Assembly (NCBI GenBank): GCA_013698165.1
Contig: JACCVN010000441.1
Location: 1-6,223, forward strand
DNA length: 6,223 nt
Direction of reading: 5' to 3'
DNA from: Parachlamydiaceae bacterium
GTDB lineage: Bacteria > Chlamydiota > Chlamydiia > Chlamydiales > Parachlamydiaceae
The notes under the pieces were generated by a model. The model saw nothing but the letters and a program-made list of their open reading frames with translations. It ran no database searches and had not been told where the DNA came from. Of this stretch, positions 1 through 6,073 are shown in pieces; within the stretch, counting starts at the first letter, position 1, and each line of letters begins with the position of its first letter. The translations under genes were made by a program, and so were the position numbers.

Positions 1-174
1 CTTAAGAAACTCAGAGGGATAAACGACTACTTGAGCAGGCTCCTGAGAGGTGACTTCTAAAGCGTTAACCGCCTTAGCGTCATCCTTAGGAAGAGCCGCC
101 AAAAGAGAATCGGGAGCACCATGATGAAAGCGATTCATCAATACACGCATAATTAATACGCCTTTACCTTGCAT
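1..174 (-). CDS. 5' part of the gene after sctJ; possible SctK-position type III secretion protein (CT560-like), truncated by window edge
   Basis: An open frame runs from an ATG at 174 down to the window edge, giving 58 residues beginning MQGKGVLIMRVLMNRFHHG, with no stop. It follows the sctJ stop codon by only 13 bases, so the two are very probably co-transcribed. A second in-frame ATG at 150 (MRVLMNRFHH) is preceded by a purine-rich AAGGTAAAGG and could be the true start; the upstream ATG has only a weak AGG about seven bases ahead. The visible part has no signal peptide or membrane segment, so the product is probably cytosolic. From memory, chlamydial genomes carry a small uncharacterised gene (CT560 in C. 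trachomatis) between sctJ and sctL, the slot held by yscK in Yersinia. The SctK/CT560 suggestion rests on position, not on a motif I can see. Confidence 0.6.
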   Translation of the reverse strand, partial: MQGKGVLIMRVLMNRFHHGAPDSLLAALPKDDAKAVNALEVTSQEPAQVVVYPSEFLK

Positions 175-187
175 CTAAAAGCCTATA

Positions 188-1189
188 TTAAGTTTCATCA
201 ATATCGCGGTCAATACCTTGATCGCTTTTCTCAGGTTCTTTTTTCGCAGGCTTTGCCGACTCAGCCAATTTTTTATCCACTATTCCACTGTCATCGATAG
301 CATGTAGACTGAACAAGGACTTGAAGCCTCCACTTTTACTTAATAGCGGAAGAACTTTCCAAATGACCCAAATAAGGCTCAGTAACAGGGATAATAATAG
401 GATTGTGAACGTGAAAAAAATAATCCTAAAACGTGTTAAAGAGTCTTTAGCAATAACAATTGACCATGTTTGTACGTACTGCTTTTCCTCGTCGGAACTC
501 AGGCTCATGCTTGGTGAATCGCTAAGTTTTGAACGTTCTCCAATAACTGTAACATCATCAGGATCAAGCCCGGTTACTGAAGAGGCCACAAATCTTTGTA
601 TTTTAGTTCTGAGGTGACTGTTAGGATCATCTAAAACTCCCGAGTGTTTTAACCACACAGAGGCTGTAATTTTACCTTTCATCTTCCCGGGATTTAAGGG
701 ATCTTCTTCAGGAAAAGAGACCTGCACGTCGGCATCAAGAATCCCCTCATATTTCCGCAAGGTACTTGCTAACTGTTCTGCAAGGGCGGCCCGGTATTTG
801 ATTTTTTCTTGAAGATCGGAGGGAACAAGACCACTCGTGGAAAAAATACTTAAAAGGTTTTGGCTTTTCCGCCTTGGCAAGCCTTGTTGATTTAATAGCC
901 TCATTGCTTCTGAAGAATCCGGTGCTTTGACGACGATATCCCATTCGACAATAGCGCTTCCGCCACCAGCACCGCCGCTCTCAGCTTTTACCTTTTCCGC
1001 TCCAATCCCTTTAGAGGATAGGAAAACAAGGATTTCGTTAGCATCTTTTTCGTCCAGTCCATTGACAATTTTTACACTGCTTTCACAGCTAGTGATCAAC
1101 GGTAGACAAAAGCAGAGCAATATTAAATAACTAAGGAGCTTAATAAGTCTGAAAGATTTGAATTCTTTGGTGCATGGCATCGTCGTCAT
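188..1189 (-). CDS. sctJ: Type III secretion system inner-membrane ring lipoprotein SctJ (YscJ/PrgK/CdsJ family)
   Basis: Complete 333-residue protein that forms, with SctD, the inner-membrane ring of the injectisome. The N-terminus is a lipoprotein signal: basic residues (KEFKSFRLIK), a hydrophobic stretch at about 16-31, then a lipobox ending LITSC, so Cys35 should be lipidated after signal peptidase II cleavage. The first ring-building domain follows (VNGLDEKDANEILVFLSSKGI, 42-62, then SEAMRLLNQQGLPR at 93-106), a Gly-rich insert SGGAGGGS (71-78), and the YscJ/FliF core with GLVPSDLQEKIKYRAALAEQ (120-139), ITASVWLKHSG and IQRFVASSV. A strong transmembrane helix lies at about 253-283, followed by a charged cytoplasmic tail rich in Lys, Glu and Asp. 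Length is normal for the family. The ATG at 1189 has a purine-rich GAGAAAAAG just upstream; a second ATG three codons in is possible. The gene ends 13 bases before the next one and lies 73 bases after the symporter gene. Confidence 0.95.
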   Translation of the reverse strand: MTTMPCTKEFKSFRLIKLLSYLILLCFCLPLITSCESSVKIVNGLDEKDANEILVFLSSKGIGAEKVKAESGGAGGGSAIVEWDIVVKAPDSSEAMRLLNQQGLPRRKSQNLLSIFSTSGLVPSDLQEKIKYRAALAEQLASTLRKYEGILDADVQVSFPEEDPLNPGKMKGKITASVWLKHSGVLDDPNSHLRTKIQRFVASSVTGLDPDDVTVIGERSKLSDSPSMSLSSDEEKQYVQTWSIVIAKDSLTRFRIIFFTFTILLLSLLLSLIWVIWKVLPLLSKSGGFKSLFSLHAIDDSGIVDKKLAESAKPAKKEPEKSDQGIDRDIDET

Positions 1190-1232
1190 CTTTTTCTCGT
1201 TTTTTCTTTTTTCTTCATCCTAGCATAATAAC

Positions 1233-1253
1233 AATTTTAGTCTCGTTAAAATT
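1233..1253. repeat. Short AT-rich inverted repeat between symporter gene and sctJ
   Basis: AATTTTA at 1233-1239 and TAAAATT at 1247-1253 form a perfect 7-bp stem with a 7-base loop. It is the only structure in the 73-base gap ahead of sctJ. There is no T run after the stem on the minus strand and the stem has no G or C, so it is a poor intrinsic terminator. It may be a weak regulatory site or chance. Confidence 0.25.
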
Positions 1254-1262
1254 ACGCGAGAT

Positions 1263-2513
1263 TTAAGTTTCACTGCCTTCTAACTCCACGAGGACGGCAT
1301 GGTTATATTGCCTTTCATCAAGCTCGCCTTCCTTTTTAGCAATATAAACTGCGCAAACAGAGTCGCCTAAGATATTCAATACTGTCGACATCATTTCACG
1401 AATTCTATCAATACCGGCTAAAAGAGCAAGTCCTTCGATTGGAAGTCCGACAGAAGTAAACACAACCGATAACATAATGAATCCCGTACCTGGAATTCCT
1501 GCAGCTCCAATTGAAGAAAGTGATGCAGTGACAACTATTGTTATCAAACTTTGCCAACTCAAGTCAATGCCGTAAGCTTGTGCGATAAATACTGCACTCA
1601 TCCCTTGGAATATTGCGGCTCCATTCATATTGACTGTAGATCCTAAAGGCAAAACAAAATTGGCTACATTTTTCGATACTCCCAGGTTTTTCTGGGTGCA
1701 GTGAATTGTCACTGGAAGTGTGGCAGAACTGCTGCAAGTTGAAAATGCCATCATCATCGCATCACTCATTCCCTTAAAAAATGGAATCGGGTTCAAATTC
1801 GCAAGAAAATATAGTATTCCGCAAAAAACCACGATGACATGAAAAATACAGGCAGCATAATAGGCCATTACAAGCTTAAATAACGAAGGGAGAACGGCAA
1901 ATCCGAAGGTAGATGTGACCGTAGCCATTATAGCGAAGACCCCAATAGGAGAAAATTCCATAATAATTGATGTCAGCCTGAACATAATGTCAGAAAGTGA
2001 TTCCAGCACTTCTAACAATGGCCTACCCTTTTCACCAGCGAAATTAATCGAAATACCTAAAAATAATGAAAAAACAATGATCTGCAACACATTGCCTTGT
2101 ACGAGTGATGCCATAGGATTTACTGGAATAATCGAAAGAATAATCTCTTTTAGCGAAGGGGGTGCAGCGACATTGACTACGGAAGTGGATGTTAAATTCA
2201 ATCCCGAACCCGGCTCAAAAAGTTTAGCAAAGAGAAGGCCGATGGCTATGGCGATAATGGTGGTTATCAGATACAGCAATAATGTTTTTATACCCACACG
2301 CCCAAGTTTTTGGGGATCATGGATACTTGTGATTCCCACAGTCATCGATGAGAAAACCAACAGAACAATAATCATGCTGATAAGGCTTAAAAAAATTGTC
2401 CCTATGGGAGCGAGGAAATCTCCTAATGCCGCGGGCAACCATCCCTGATGAATACTCAATCCAGTGATCGTACCCAAAAATAGGGCGATGAATATTTTAA
2501 GCCAAAGTTTCAT
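1263..2513 (-). CDS. Dicarboxylate/amino acid:cation symporter (DAACS, SLC1/GltPh-like family), substrate uncertain
   Basis: Complete 416-residue inner-membrane carrier of the elevator-type glutamate transporter fold; gltT/gltP would be the usual label. Visible family landmarks in order are the serine-rich hairpin 1 tip STCSSSATLP (258-267), the TM7 motif NMNGAA (295-300), the hairpin 2 tip GAAGIPGTGFIML (336-348), and TM8 from GIDRIREMMSTVLNILGD (367-384) to AKKEGE. Mapped on archaeal GltPh from memory, D390, T398, N401 and D405 are kept (D369, T377, N380, D384). D394 becomes E373 and the substrate-carboxylate arginine R397 becomes S376. In TM7, D312 becomes N297 and T314 becomes A299; hairpin 1 R276 becomes C260. 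The protein is therefore a sound family member, but glutamate/aspartate specificity and the usual sodium stoichiometry should not be assumed. The ATG at 2513 has an excellent AGAAAGGA ribosome site eight bases ahead. Chlamydiae import many amino acids from the host, which fits. Confidence 0.93.
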   Translation of the reverse strand: MKLWLKIFIALFLGTITGLSIHQGWLPAALGDFLAPIGTIFLSLISMIIVLLVFSSMTVGITSIHDPQKLGRVGIKTLLLYLITTIIAIAIGLLFAKLFEPGSGLNLTSTSVVNVAAPPSLKEIILSIIPVNPMASLVQGNVLQIIVFSLFLGISINFAGEKGRPLLEVLESLSDIMFRLTSIIMEFSPIGVFAIMATVTSTFGFAVLPSLFKLVMAYYAACIFHVIVVFCGILYFLANLNPIPFFKGMSDAMMMAFSTCSSSATLPVTIHCTQKNLGVSKNVANFVLPLGSTVNMNGAAIFQGMSAVFIAQAYGIDLSWQSLITIVVTASLSSIGAAGIPGTGFIMLSVVFTSVGLPIEGLALLAGIDRIREMMSTVLNILGDSVCAVYIAKKEGELDERQYNHAVLVELEGSET

Positions 2514-2553
2514 TGTATTTATCCTTTCTAAGTTCCATAAGAAATGTGCTACA

Positions 2554-2581
2554 ATTATTTACACAACTGTGCTTTGCGCAA
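2554..2581 (-). promoter_or_regulatory. Candidate promoter of the symporter gene
   Basis: On the minus strand a -35-like TTGCGC (2581-2576) and a -10-like AATAAT (2559-2554) are separated by 16 bases. The -10 matches the consensus at five of six positions; the -35 only in its TTG. A transcript would start near 2547, about 34 bases before the symporter start codon, leaving room for the strong ribosome site. An inverted repeat overlaps the whole promoter. Confidence 0.35.
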
Positions 2582-2596
2582 GCTATTTGTGTAAAT
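2557..2596. repeat. Perfect 10-bp inverted repeat overlapping the symporter promoter; possible operator
   Basis: ATTTACACAA at 2557-2566 and TTGTGTAAAT at 2587-2596 are exact reverse complements separated by 20 bases. Inside the spacer is a second small dyad, GCTTTGCGCAAGC (2571-2583). With a small bulge the outer arms extend towards ACAATT at 2551. The structure lies just after the lpxK stop codon but is not followed by a T run on the minus strand, so an operator for the symporter gene seems more likely than an lpxK terminator. An RNA hairpin remains possible. Confidence 0.5.
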
Positions 2597-2611
2597 TGTT
2601 GGAGCCAATTC

Positions 2612-3727
2612 TTAAACACACTTTTCCACACGGTCTTTGGCTGAAGCAATAAAACTCTGCCACTCTTCTTCACCTTTTTGAATTTTTAATTCAATCTGTA
2701 ACCATGCTGCAGGTAAGCATAGCTGGAATGAGTCTGTAAATTTCACTTTATCTTTTTCTGTACAAAGGAGAATTTCAACCCCCTGCTTTAGACAATTATG
2801 CGCAAAGATATCCAATGCGTGCAGATCAAAATGTTGATGGTCGGCAAGGATATGCTTTGAAATAATTTCAGCACCTTCGTTTTTAACAGTATTTTCAAAA
2901 TACTCAGGATAAGCAATACTACAGAATATCCCCACACGCTTCCCTTGCAACGATTCAACTTTTTCGCCTTTAAAATCGAAAACTCCGACTACCTGCATTT
3001 GCATTCCCACTATAGGTGCTTTGGAATACTGCACAATCTGTGCGCGGCATTGATCAAAAATCTCCATATTTTCAGCATGATTGAGCACAATTAAGTCGGC
3101 CCTACCAAGAGAGCTGCGTCTTTCACGCAAAAATCCCCTAGGTAAAAAGTAACCTTGCCCAAAAAGATCTCTGGCATTCATGACGACAATTTCAAAGTCT
3201 CTTGCAAGATGACGATGCTGCATGCCATCATCCATAATGATCATCTTTGCGCCTGCTTTAGCAGCCATTATCGATGCTTTGTGACGATCCTTGCCAACAA
3301 TCACAAAAGATTTTGGGAGATTATTGGCCAGCAAAAAGGGTTCATCTCCACAAAAAGATGCTGGATGCATTGGACCATCCCCTTTGCTTAGCCATATCGG
3401 CGCAGAAGATCGTTCTGAATTAGACCGATAGCCACGTGATAAAATCGCTAAATTCATTAAAGGGCTAAATTCTTTGGCAAGCATAAGAGTCACAGGTGTT
3501 TTTCCGGTGCCTCCGGCGACAATGTTGCCAACGCTAATCACTAGTGGGACAGGAGGATAAAAACGGCGTAGCCATCCCCGATCAAATGCCCAATTTCGCA
3601 TAACTACGACAGATTGAAAACACCAGCTGAAAATTCGAAGAAAAAATTTAACAACAGTAGCAAAAAAACCGGTTCTATGGTTTTTTATCACTTCAACAAA
3701 ATATTTTTCAAAACGTTTTGATTTCAC
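2612..3727 (-). CDS. lpxK: Tetraacyldisaccharide 4'-kinase (lipid A 4'-kinase)
   Basis: Complete 371-residue enzyme of the Raetz lipid A pathway that transfers the ATP gamma-phosphate to the 4'-position of the tetraacyl disaccharide 1-phosphate at the cytoplasmic face of the inner membrane. A hydrophobic N-terminal segment (about 21-42) is the expected membrane anchor, followed by the typical RNWAFDRGWL. The P-loop is GNIVAGGTGKTP (67-78, Lys76 and Thr77). Other family signatures are SRGY (97-100), GDEP (127-130), DDGMQHR (166-172, with the proposed catalytic aspartate), LPRGFLRE (195-202), ADHQHF (295-300) and TEKDKVK (323-329). All are intact, so the enzyme should be active. Translation appears to start at GTG 3727, with AAAAGAG about seven bases ahead; no in-frame ATG occurs before residue 43, which would remove the anchor. 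It lies downstream of gmhA, another LPS gene, but a large palindromic element separates the two. Confidence 0.96.
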   Translation of the reverse strand: MKSKRFEKYFVEVIKNHRTGFFATVVKFFLRIFSWCFQSVVVMRNWAFDRGWLRRFYPPVPLVISVGNIVAGGTGKTPVTLMLAKEFSPLMNLAILSRGYRSNSERSSAPIWLSKGDGPMHPASFCGDEPFLLANNLPKSFVIVGKDRHKASIMAAKAGAKMIIMDDGMQHRHLARDFEIVVMNARDLFGQGYFLPRGFLRERRSSLGRADLIVLNHAENMEIFDQCRAQIVQYSKAPIVGMQMQVVGVFDFKGEKVESLQGKRVGIFCSIAYPEYFENTVKNEGAEIISKHILADHQHFDLHALDIFAHNCLKQGVEILLCTEKDKVKFTDSFQLCLPAAWLQIELKIQKGEEEWQSFIASAKDRVEKCV

Positions 3728-3800
3728 TTTCTCACTCTTTTGCTGGAATACACTCCCGACAACAATGAACGCTTAATTAGTCACCTAGCCGTGATGAGTA

Positions 3801-3964
3801 TATACTCGAAATAGCTGAGTCGGAGAATTTGGGCAACGCGAAAGCTCTCGCGATTGAGCTCATTTAAAAGACCTTGTATTGTACAATACAGGGTCTTTTA
3901 AATGAGCTCAATCGCGTGGCTTTGGCGCAGCCGAAATTTCTCAGATTCAGCTATCTCGAGTATA
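3801..3964. mobile_element. MITE-like long inverted repeat (copy 1, about 164 bp)
   Basis: Almost the whole segment is one palindrome centred between 3882 and 3883, with arms of 82 bases. The central 68 bases (3849-3916) are self-complementary apart from one pair (T3874 opposite G3891). The outer 48 bases of each arm, starting TATACTCGAA at 3801 and, on the other strand, TATACTCGAG at 3964, match with scattered differences and one gap in each arm. Both ends read TA-TACTC...GAGTA-TA, compatible with insertion at a TA target as in IS630/Tc1-mariner elements. It has no coding capacity, so it would be non-autonomous. A related shorter copy lies at 4629-4696. Its right end overlaps the gmhA stop codon. 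The element boundaries are inferred from only two copies and could be off by a few bases. Confidence 0.75.
3866..3899. terminator. Candidate bidirectional intrinsic terminator in the centre of the palindromic element
   Basis: The core reads AAAAGACC at 3866-3873, a self-complementary centre, and GGTCTTTT at 3892-3899. Transcribed from either strand, this gives a stable hairpin preceded by A residues and followed by four U residues. On the minus strand it would separate gmhA from lpxK. The U run is short and the hairpin continues into longer arms, so termination efficiency cannot be judged from sequence. Confidence 0.45.
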
Positions 3965-4538
3965 GATCGGAAAATAGTAATTCTTCGACCATTTCGATAA
4001 TTATGTGAATAGCAGCCATGTGAGATTCTTGAATGCGATCTGAACTCGAAAACCCATCAATAACTAACTCATAGTCAGCACGCTCTTTGAGCTTACCACC
4101 ACCCTTTCCAAGAAAGAGGACAGTTGTAATCCCTTTTTTCTCGGCGGCTTCCATAGCCCGGATAATGTTCTGTGAATTACCGCTGGTTGTTAAGCCCACA
4201 AATATATCTTCCGGCTTTGCATATGCTTCAACTCCCCGAGCAAAAACCCATTCAAAGCCAAGATCATTAGCAACACAAGTGATATGTCCGGCATCAGAAA
4301 GTGCAATTGCAGGCAACGCAGGGCGAATATTACGGAAAAATCCTGTCAATTCTTCAGCAAAATGGTTGGCATCACATAGGCTGCCGCCATTACCAGCAAT
4401 GATGACTTTTCCGCCATTTTGAAAACATTCTGCTAGGGCAGCAGCAACATTTTCAATAAATTCTATTGCGTGAGCCGAGTTGAGTTGATTAACAGCGGAA
4501 ATGCTATTTGCAATGGAACAATAAATTTTATTTCGCAT
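3951..4538 (-). CDS. gmhA: Phosphoheptose isomerase (sedoheptulose-7-phosphate isomerase)
   Basis: SIS-fold cytosolic enzyme that converts sedoheptulose 7-phosphate to D-glycero-D-manno-heptose 7-phosphate, the first step to ADP-heptose for LPS inner core. From the ATG at 4538 the protein has 195 residues, matching the roughly 192 of E. coli GmhA and placing the phosphate-binding GNGGS at 49-53, as in that enzyme. Further hallmarks are CDANHFAEELTG (55-66, with His59 and Glu63 at the zinc positions), TTSGNS (117-122), and DRIQESH with Gln170 and His178 at the other two metal-ligand positions. The catalytic set is intact, which favours GmhA over the related non-enzymatic DiaA. The frame can be extended to a GTG at 4580 (209 residues), but its AGGA lies only one base from that codon and the extra 14 residues have no counterpart in E. 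coli. Neither start has an ideal ribosome site. The final codons (YSR, then TAG) lie inside the end of the palindromic element. Confidence 0.93.
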   Translation of the reverse strand: MRNKIYCSIANSISAVNQLNSAHAIEFIENVAAALAECFQNGGKVIIAGNGGSLCDANHFAEELTGFFRNIRPALPAIALSDAGHITCVANDLGFEWVFARGVEAYAKPEDIFVGLTTSGNSQNIIRAMEAAEKKGITTVLFLGKGGGKLKERADYELVIDGFSSSDRIQESHMAAIHIIIEMVEELLFSDLYSR

Positions 4539-4628
4539 GATTATACCAAATGCCCTATCGCACAACTTATTTTTGCACACTTCCTAAAGTTTGCTCAATT
4601 GGCTAAATAAAATCAAGGAACGAAACAA

Positions 4629-4696
4629 TATACTCTACATAGCTGAATCTGAGAAATTTTGACTGCACCAAGCCCTAGGTTGAGCTATTGAGTATA
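4629..4696. mobile_element. Short related MITE-like copy (copy 2, about 68 bp, internally deleted)
   Basis: The segment begins TATACTCTACATAGCTGAA and ends AGCTATTGAGTATA, so its two ends are imperfect inverted repeats sharing TATACTC and ATAGCT. Its first 58 bases align with the right arm of the 164-bp element read on the opposite strand, including 21 identical bases (4639-4659 against 3934-3954) and TTGAGCT further in. The palindromic centre and most of the other arm are missing, suggesting an internal deletion. It lies between the divergent gmhA and membrane-protein genes, about 90 bases upstream of the gmhA start. Confidence 0.65.
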
Positions 4697-4713
4697 TTTT
4701 TCACCCTCCATCC

Positions 4714-4741
4714 TTCATCCTTACAAATCGAGTGCTATAAA
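4714..4741 (+). promoter_or_regulatory. Candidate promoter of the four-helix membrane protein gene
   Basis: TTCATC (4714-4719) and TATAAA (4736-4741) are separated by 16 bases, with the -10 matching five of six consensus positions and the -35 three. An alternative pair lies closer to the gene: TTACTA (4743-4748) and TATAAC (4765-4770), also 16 bases apart. The stretch is AT-rich, so chance matches are expected. Both lie just downstream of the short palindromic element copy. Confidence 0.3.
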
Positions 4742-4796
4742 ATTTACTATCTGTAATCATGAAATATAACATGTAAATCAAAAATTGAGGACGGAT

Positions 4797-6035
4797 ATGT
4801 TTGCCACACTAATTTCACTGGTAGTTGCCGCTTTGACAGTATTGTTCTCTCTACACGAGAACTTCAAAGAAGATCCGCTGATCACTAATACCCTTACACT
4901 CGTCCCGATATTTCTACTTTTCGCACTGGCATTTATTTGGGCTATAGCCTTTAACACCTTCCAAAAAGCTGAGCAAAATTTGACCCCCAGAGTTTTGCAA
5001 CTGGTTAAACATGATGGACACCTAAAATTATATGCTGCCGGATTAATTTTGGTGTCTTTTCTCGCATTTTTCATCAGCTTGAATCCAACAGTAATAGAAT
5101 ATTTTACTAACATCCCGCGTTTTACAACATTGCCCTGGATAGCCTTTTGGATTATATTAATCGGAATGGGATTCGACTTTCTTTATCTCACCATCAAACG
5201 TATATATGATTACATTAACCCCTTTAGCGTCCTCACATTTTTTACTCAAGCTGCTAAACAAAGTGTTAATGCCGATAGAGAAATCGACATGTGCAACTGG
5301 GTCGAATCCCTCTCTGAAATTGCTGTAAAATCCCTAAATCGCTCCAGCAATTCCTTATGCCTGCAAAGTTTAAATGAAATGCGCGATGTTCTACGCATCT
5401 TCTTAGATTCTTCAAAAAGCATCGCACATCAGACCCAAGATAAACAAAGTTTATCTGAAGGAATCACCGATAGAGTCAGCTATACACTTTTTTACTTTTT
5501 AGACAGGTTTTCATTGATCTTTCATACGGCGCTCGACAAGAAAATTGAACCTGTCTGCAGCTCTATTGTGACGACTTTAGGCAAAGTTGCGGTCGATGCA
5601 GCCAACTGTGATTTATCACTTGTCAGCCACCCTGTACGTTTTATTGGAGACTTCTGCCGCGAGGCTGAAGAACACAAAATGAAGGAAGTTCCAATAAAAG
5701 GCAGTATCACTCTCGTAGAAGCCTCCAGAGCAATTATCAACGATGTCGATTATACTTATCAAGACCTCATCGATCCCTTTTTAAGCGTGATAAGCCAGTT
5801 AAATGAAATGGCCAAAGAAAGCTTCCGTGAAAATAAGAATCTCAGCATTAAAATGCTTATGCAGCCGCTCGTTGACTTAAAAACGATCTTTCAATCTGAT
5901 AAGCTTGCCTCTCACCGGGATACCCCAGCATTACAAGCCGCAGTCAACAATGTGCTAGCGGAATGGGAAACTCTCGATTCCGTCCTGCGGACAATGCCAC
6001 CAATCCCAATTCCGGCTACACCTGAGGAGGGGTAA
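4797..6035 (+). CDS. Unrecognised membrane protein with four N-terminal helices and a large C-terminal soluble domain
   Basis: I do not recognise this 412-residue protein. Hydrophobic segments suited to transmembrane helices lie at about 3-19, 32-54, 78-95 and 112-134. The remaining 270 or so residues are soluble, mainly helical in appearance, and start with an IKRIYDYINPFSVL stretch at the membrane edge. The C-terminus is proline-rich (PPIPIPATPEEG). I see no catalytic motif, P-loop or signal peptidase site. The overall plan, four helices followed by a soluble part, resembles uncharacterised families such as DUF2254, but this is only a resemblance of layout. The ATG at 4797 is chosen because TTGAGG at 4785-4790 forms its ribosome site six bases ahead; a TTG start at 4785 would lie in that site and add only four residues. 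The gene is single, divergent from gmhA and apparently monocistronic. Its three-base periodicity and length leave little doubt that it is coding. Confidence 0.85.
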   Translation: MFATLISLVVAALTVLFSLHENFKEDPLITNTLTLVPIFLLFALAFIWAIAFNTFQKAEQNLTPRVLQLVKHDGHLKLYAAGLILVSFLAFFISLNPTVIEYFTNIPRFTTLPWIAFWIILIGMGFDFLYLTIKRIYDYINPFSVLTFFTQAAKQSVNADREIDMCNWVESLSEIAVKSLNRSSNSLCLQSLNEMRDVLRIFLDSSKSIAHQTQDKQSLSEGITDRVSYTLFYFLDRFSLIFHTALDKKIEPVCSSIVTTLGKVAVDAANCDLSLVSHPVRFIGDFCREAEEHKMKEVPIKGSITLVEASRAIINDVDYTYQDLIDPFLSVISQLNEMAKESFRENKNLSIKMLMQPLVDLKTIFQSDKLASHRDTPALQAAVNNVLAEWETLDSVLRTMPPIPIPATPEEG

Positions 6036-6073
6036 GCATATTTATTACCGTTGAGTTCATTTCTAGCAGCAAA

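Noticed and set aside
321..617. A plus-strand open frame of 98 codons inside sctJ.
   Set aside because: It is antisense to a well-supported gene, has no ribosome site and no recognisable protein features.
1186..1218. A ten-codon reading frame (MKKKEKTRKR) whose TGA overlaps the ATG of sctJ as ATGA, resembling a translationally coupled leader peptide.
   Set aside because: Its only Shine-Dalgarno-like bases touch the start codon with no spacing, and a lysine-rich short frame is expected by chance in this A-rich leader.
1915..2448. A plus-strand open frame of 177 codons inside the symporter gene.
   Set aside because: It is the mirror of a hydrophobic protein coded on the other strand; the symporter motifs settle the true frame.
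3849..3916. The palindrome as a CRISPR repeat or phage attachment site.
   Set aside because: There is only one full copy, no regularly spaced units, no cas or integrase gene and no tRNA nearby; a transposon-type element explains it better.
4540..4545. A perfect TATAAT on the minus strand next to the gmhA ATG, as a promoter.
   Set aside because: Transcription from it would begin after the ATG at 4538, and no good -35 lies 16-18 bases upstream.
6022..6060. A strong GAGGAGGGG at the end of the membrane-protein gene that could be the ribosome site of a following gene.
   Set aside because: It is simply the Glu-Glu-Gly codons before the stop, and no ATG, GTG or TTG at a usable distance opens a frame of any length.
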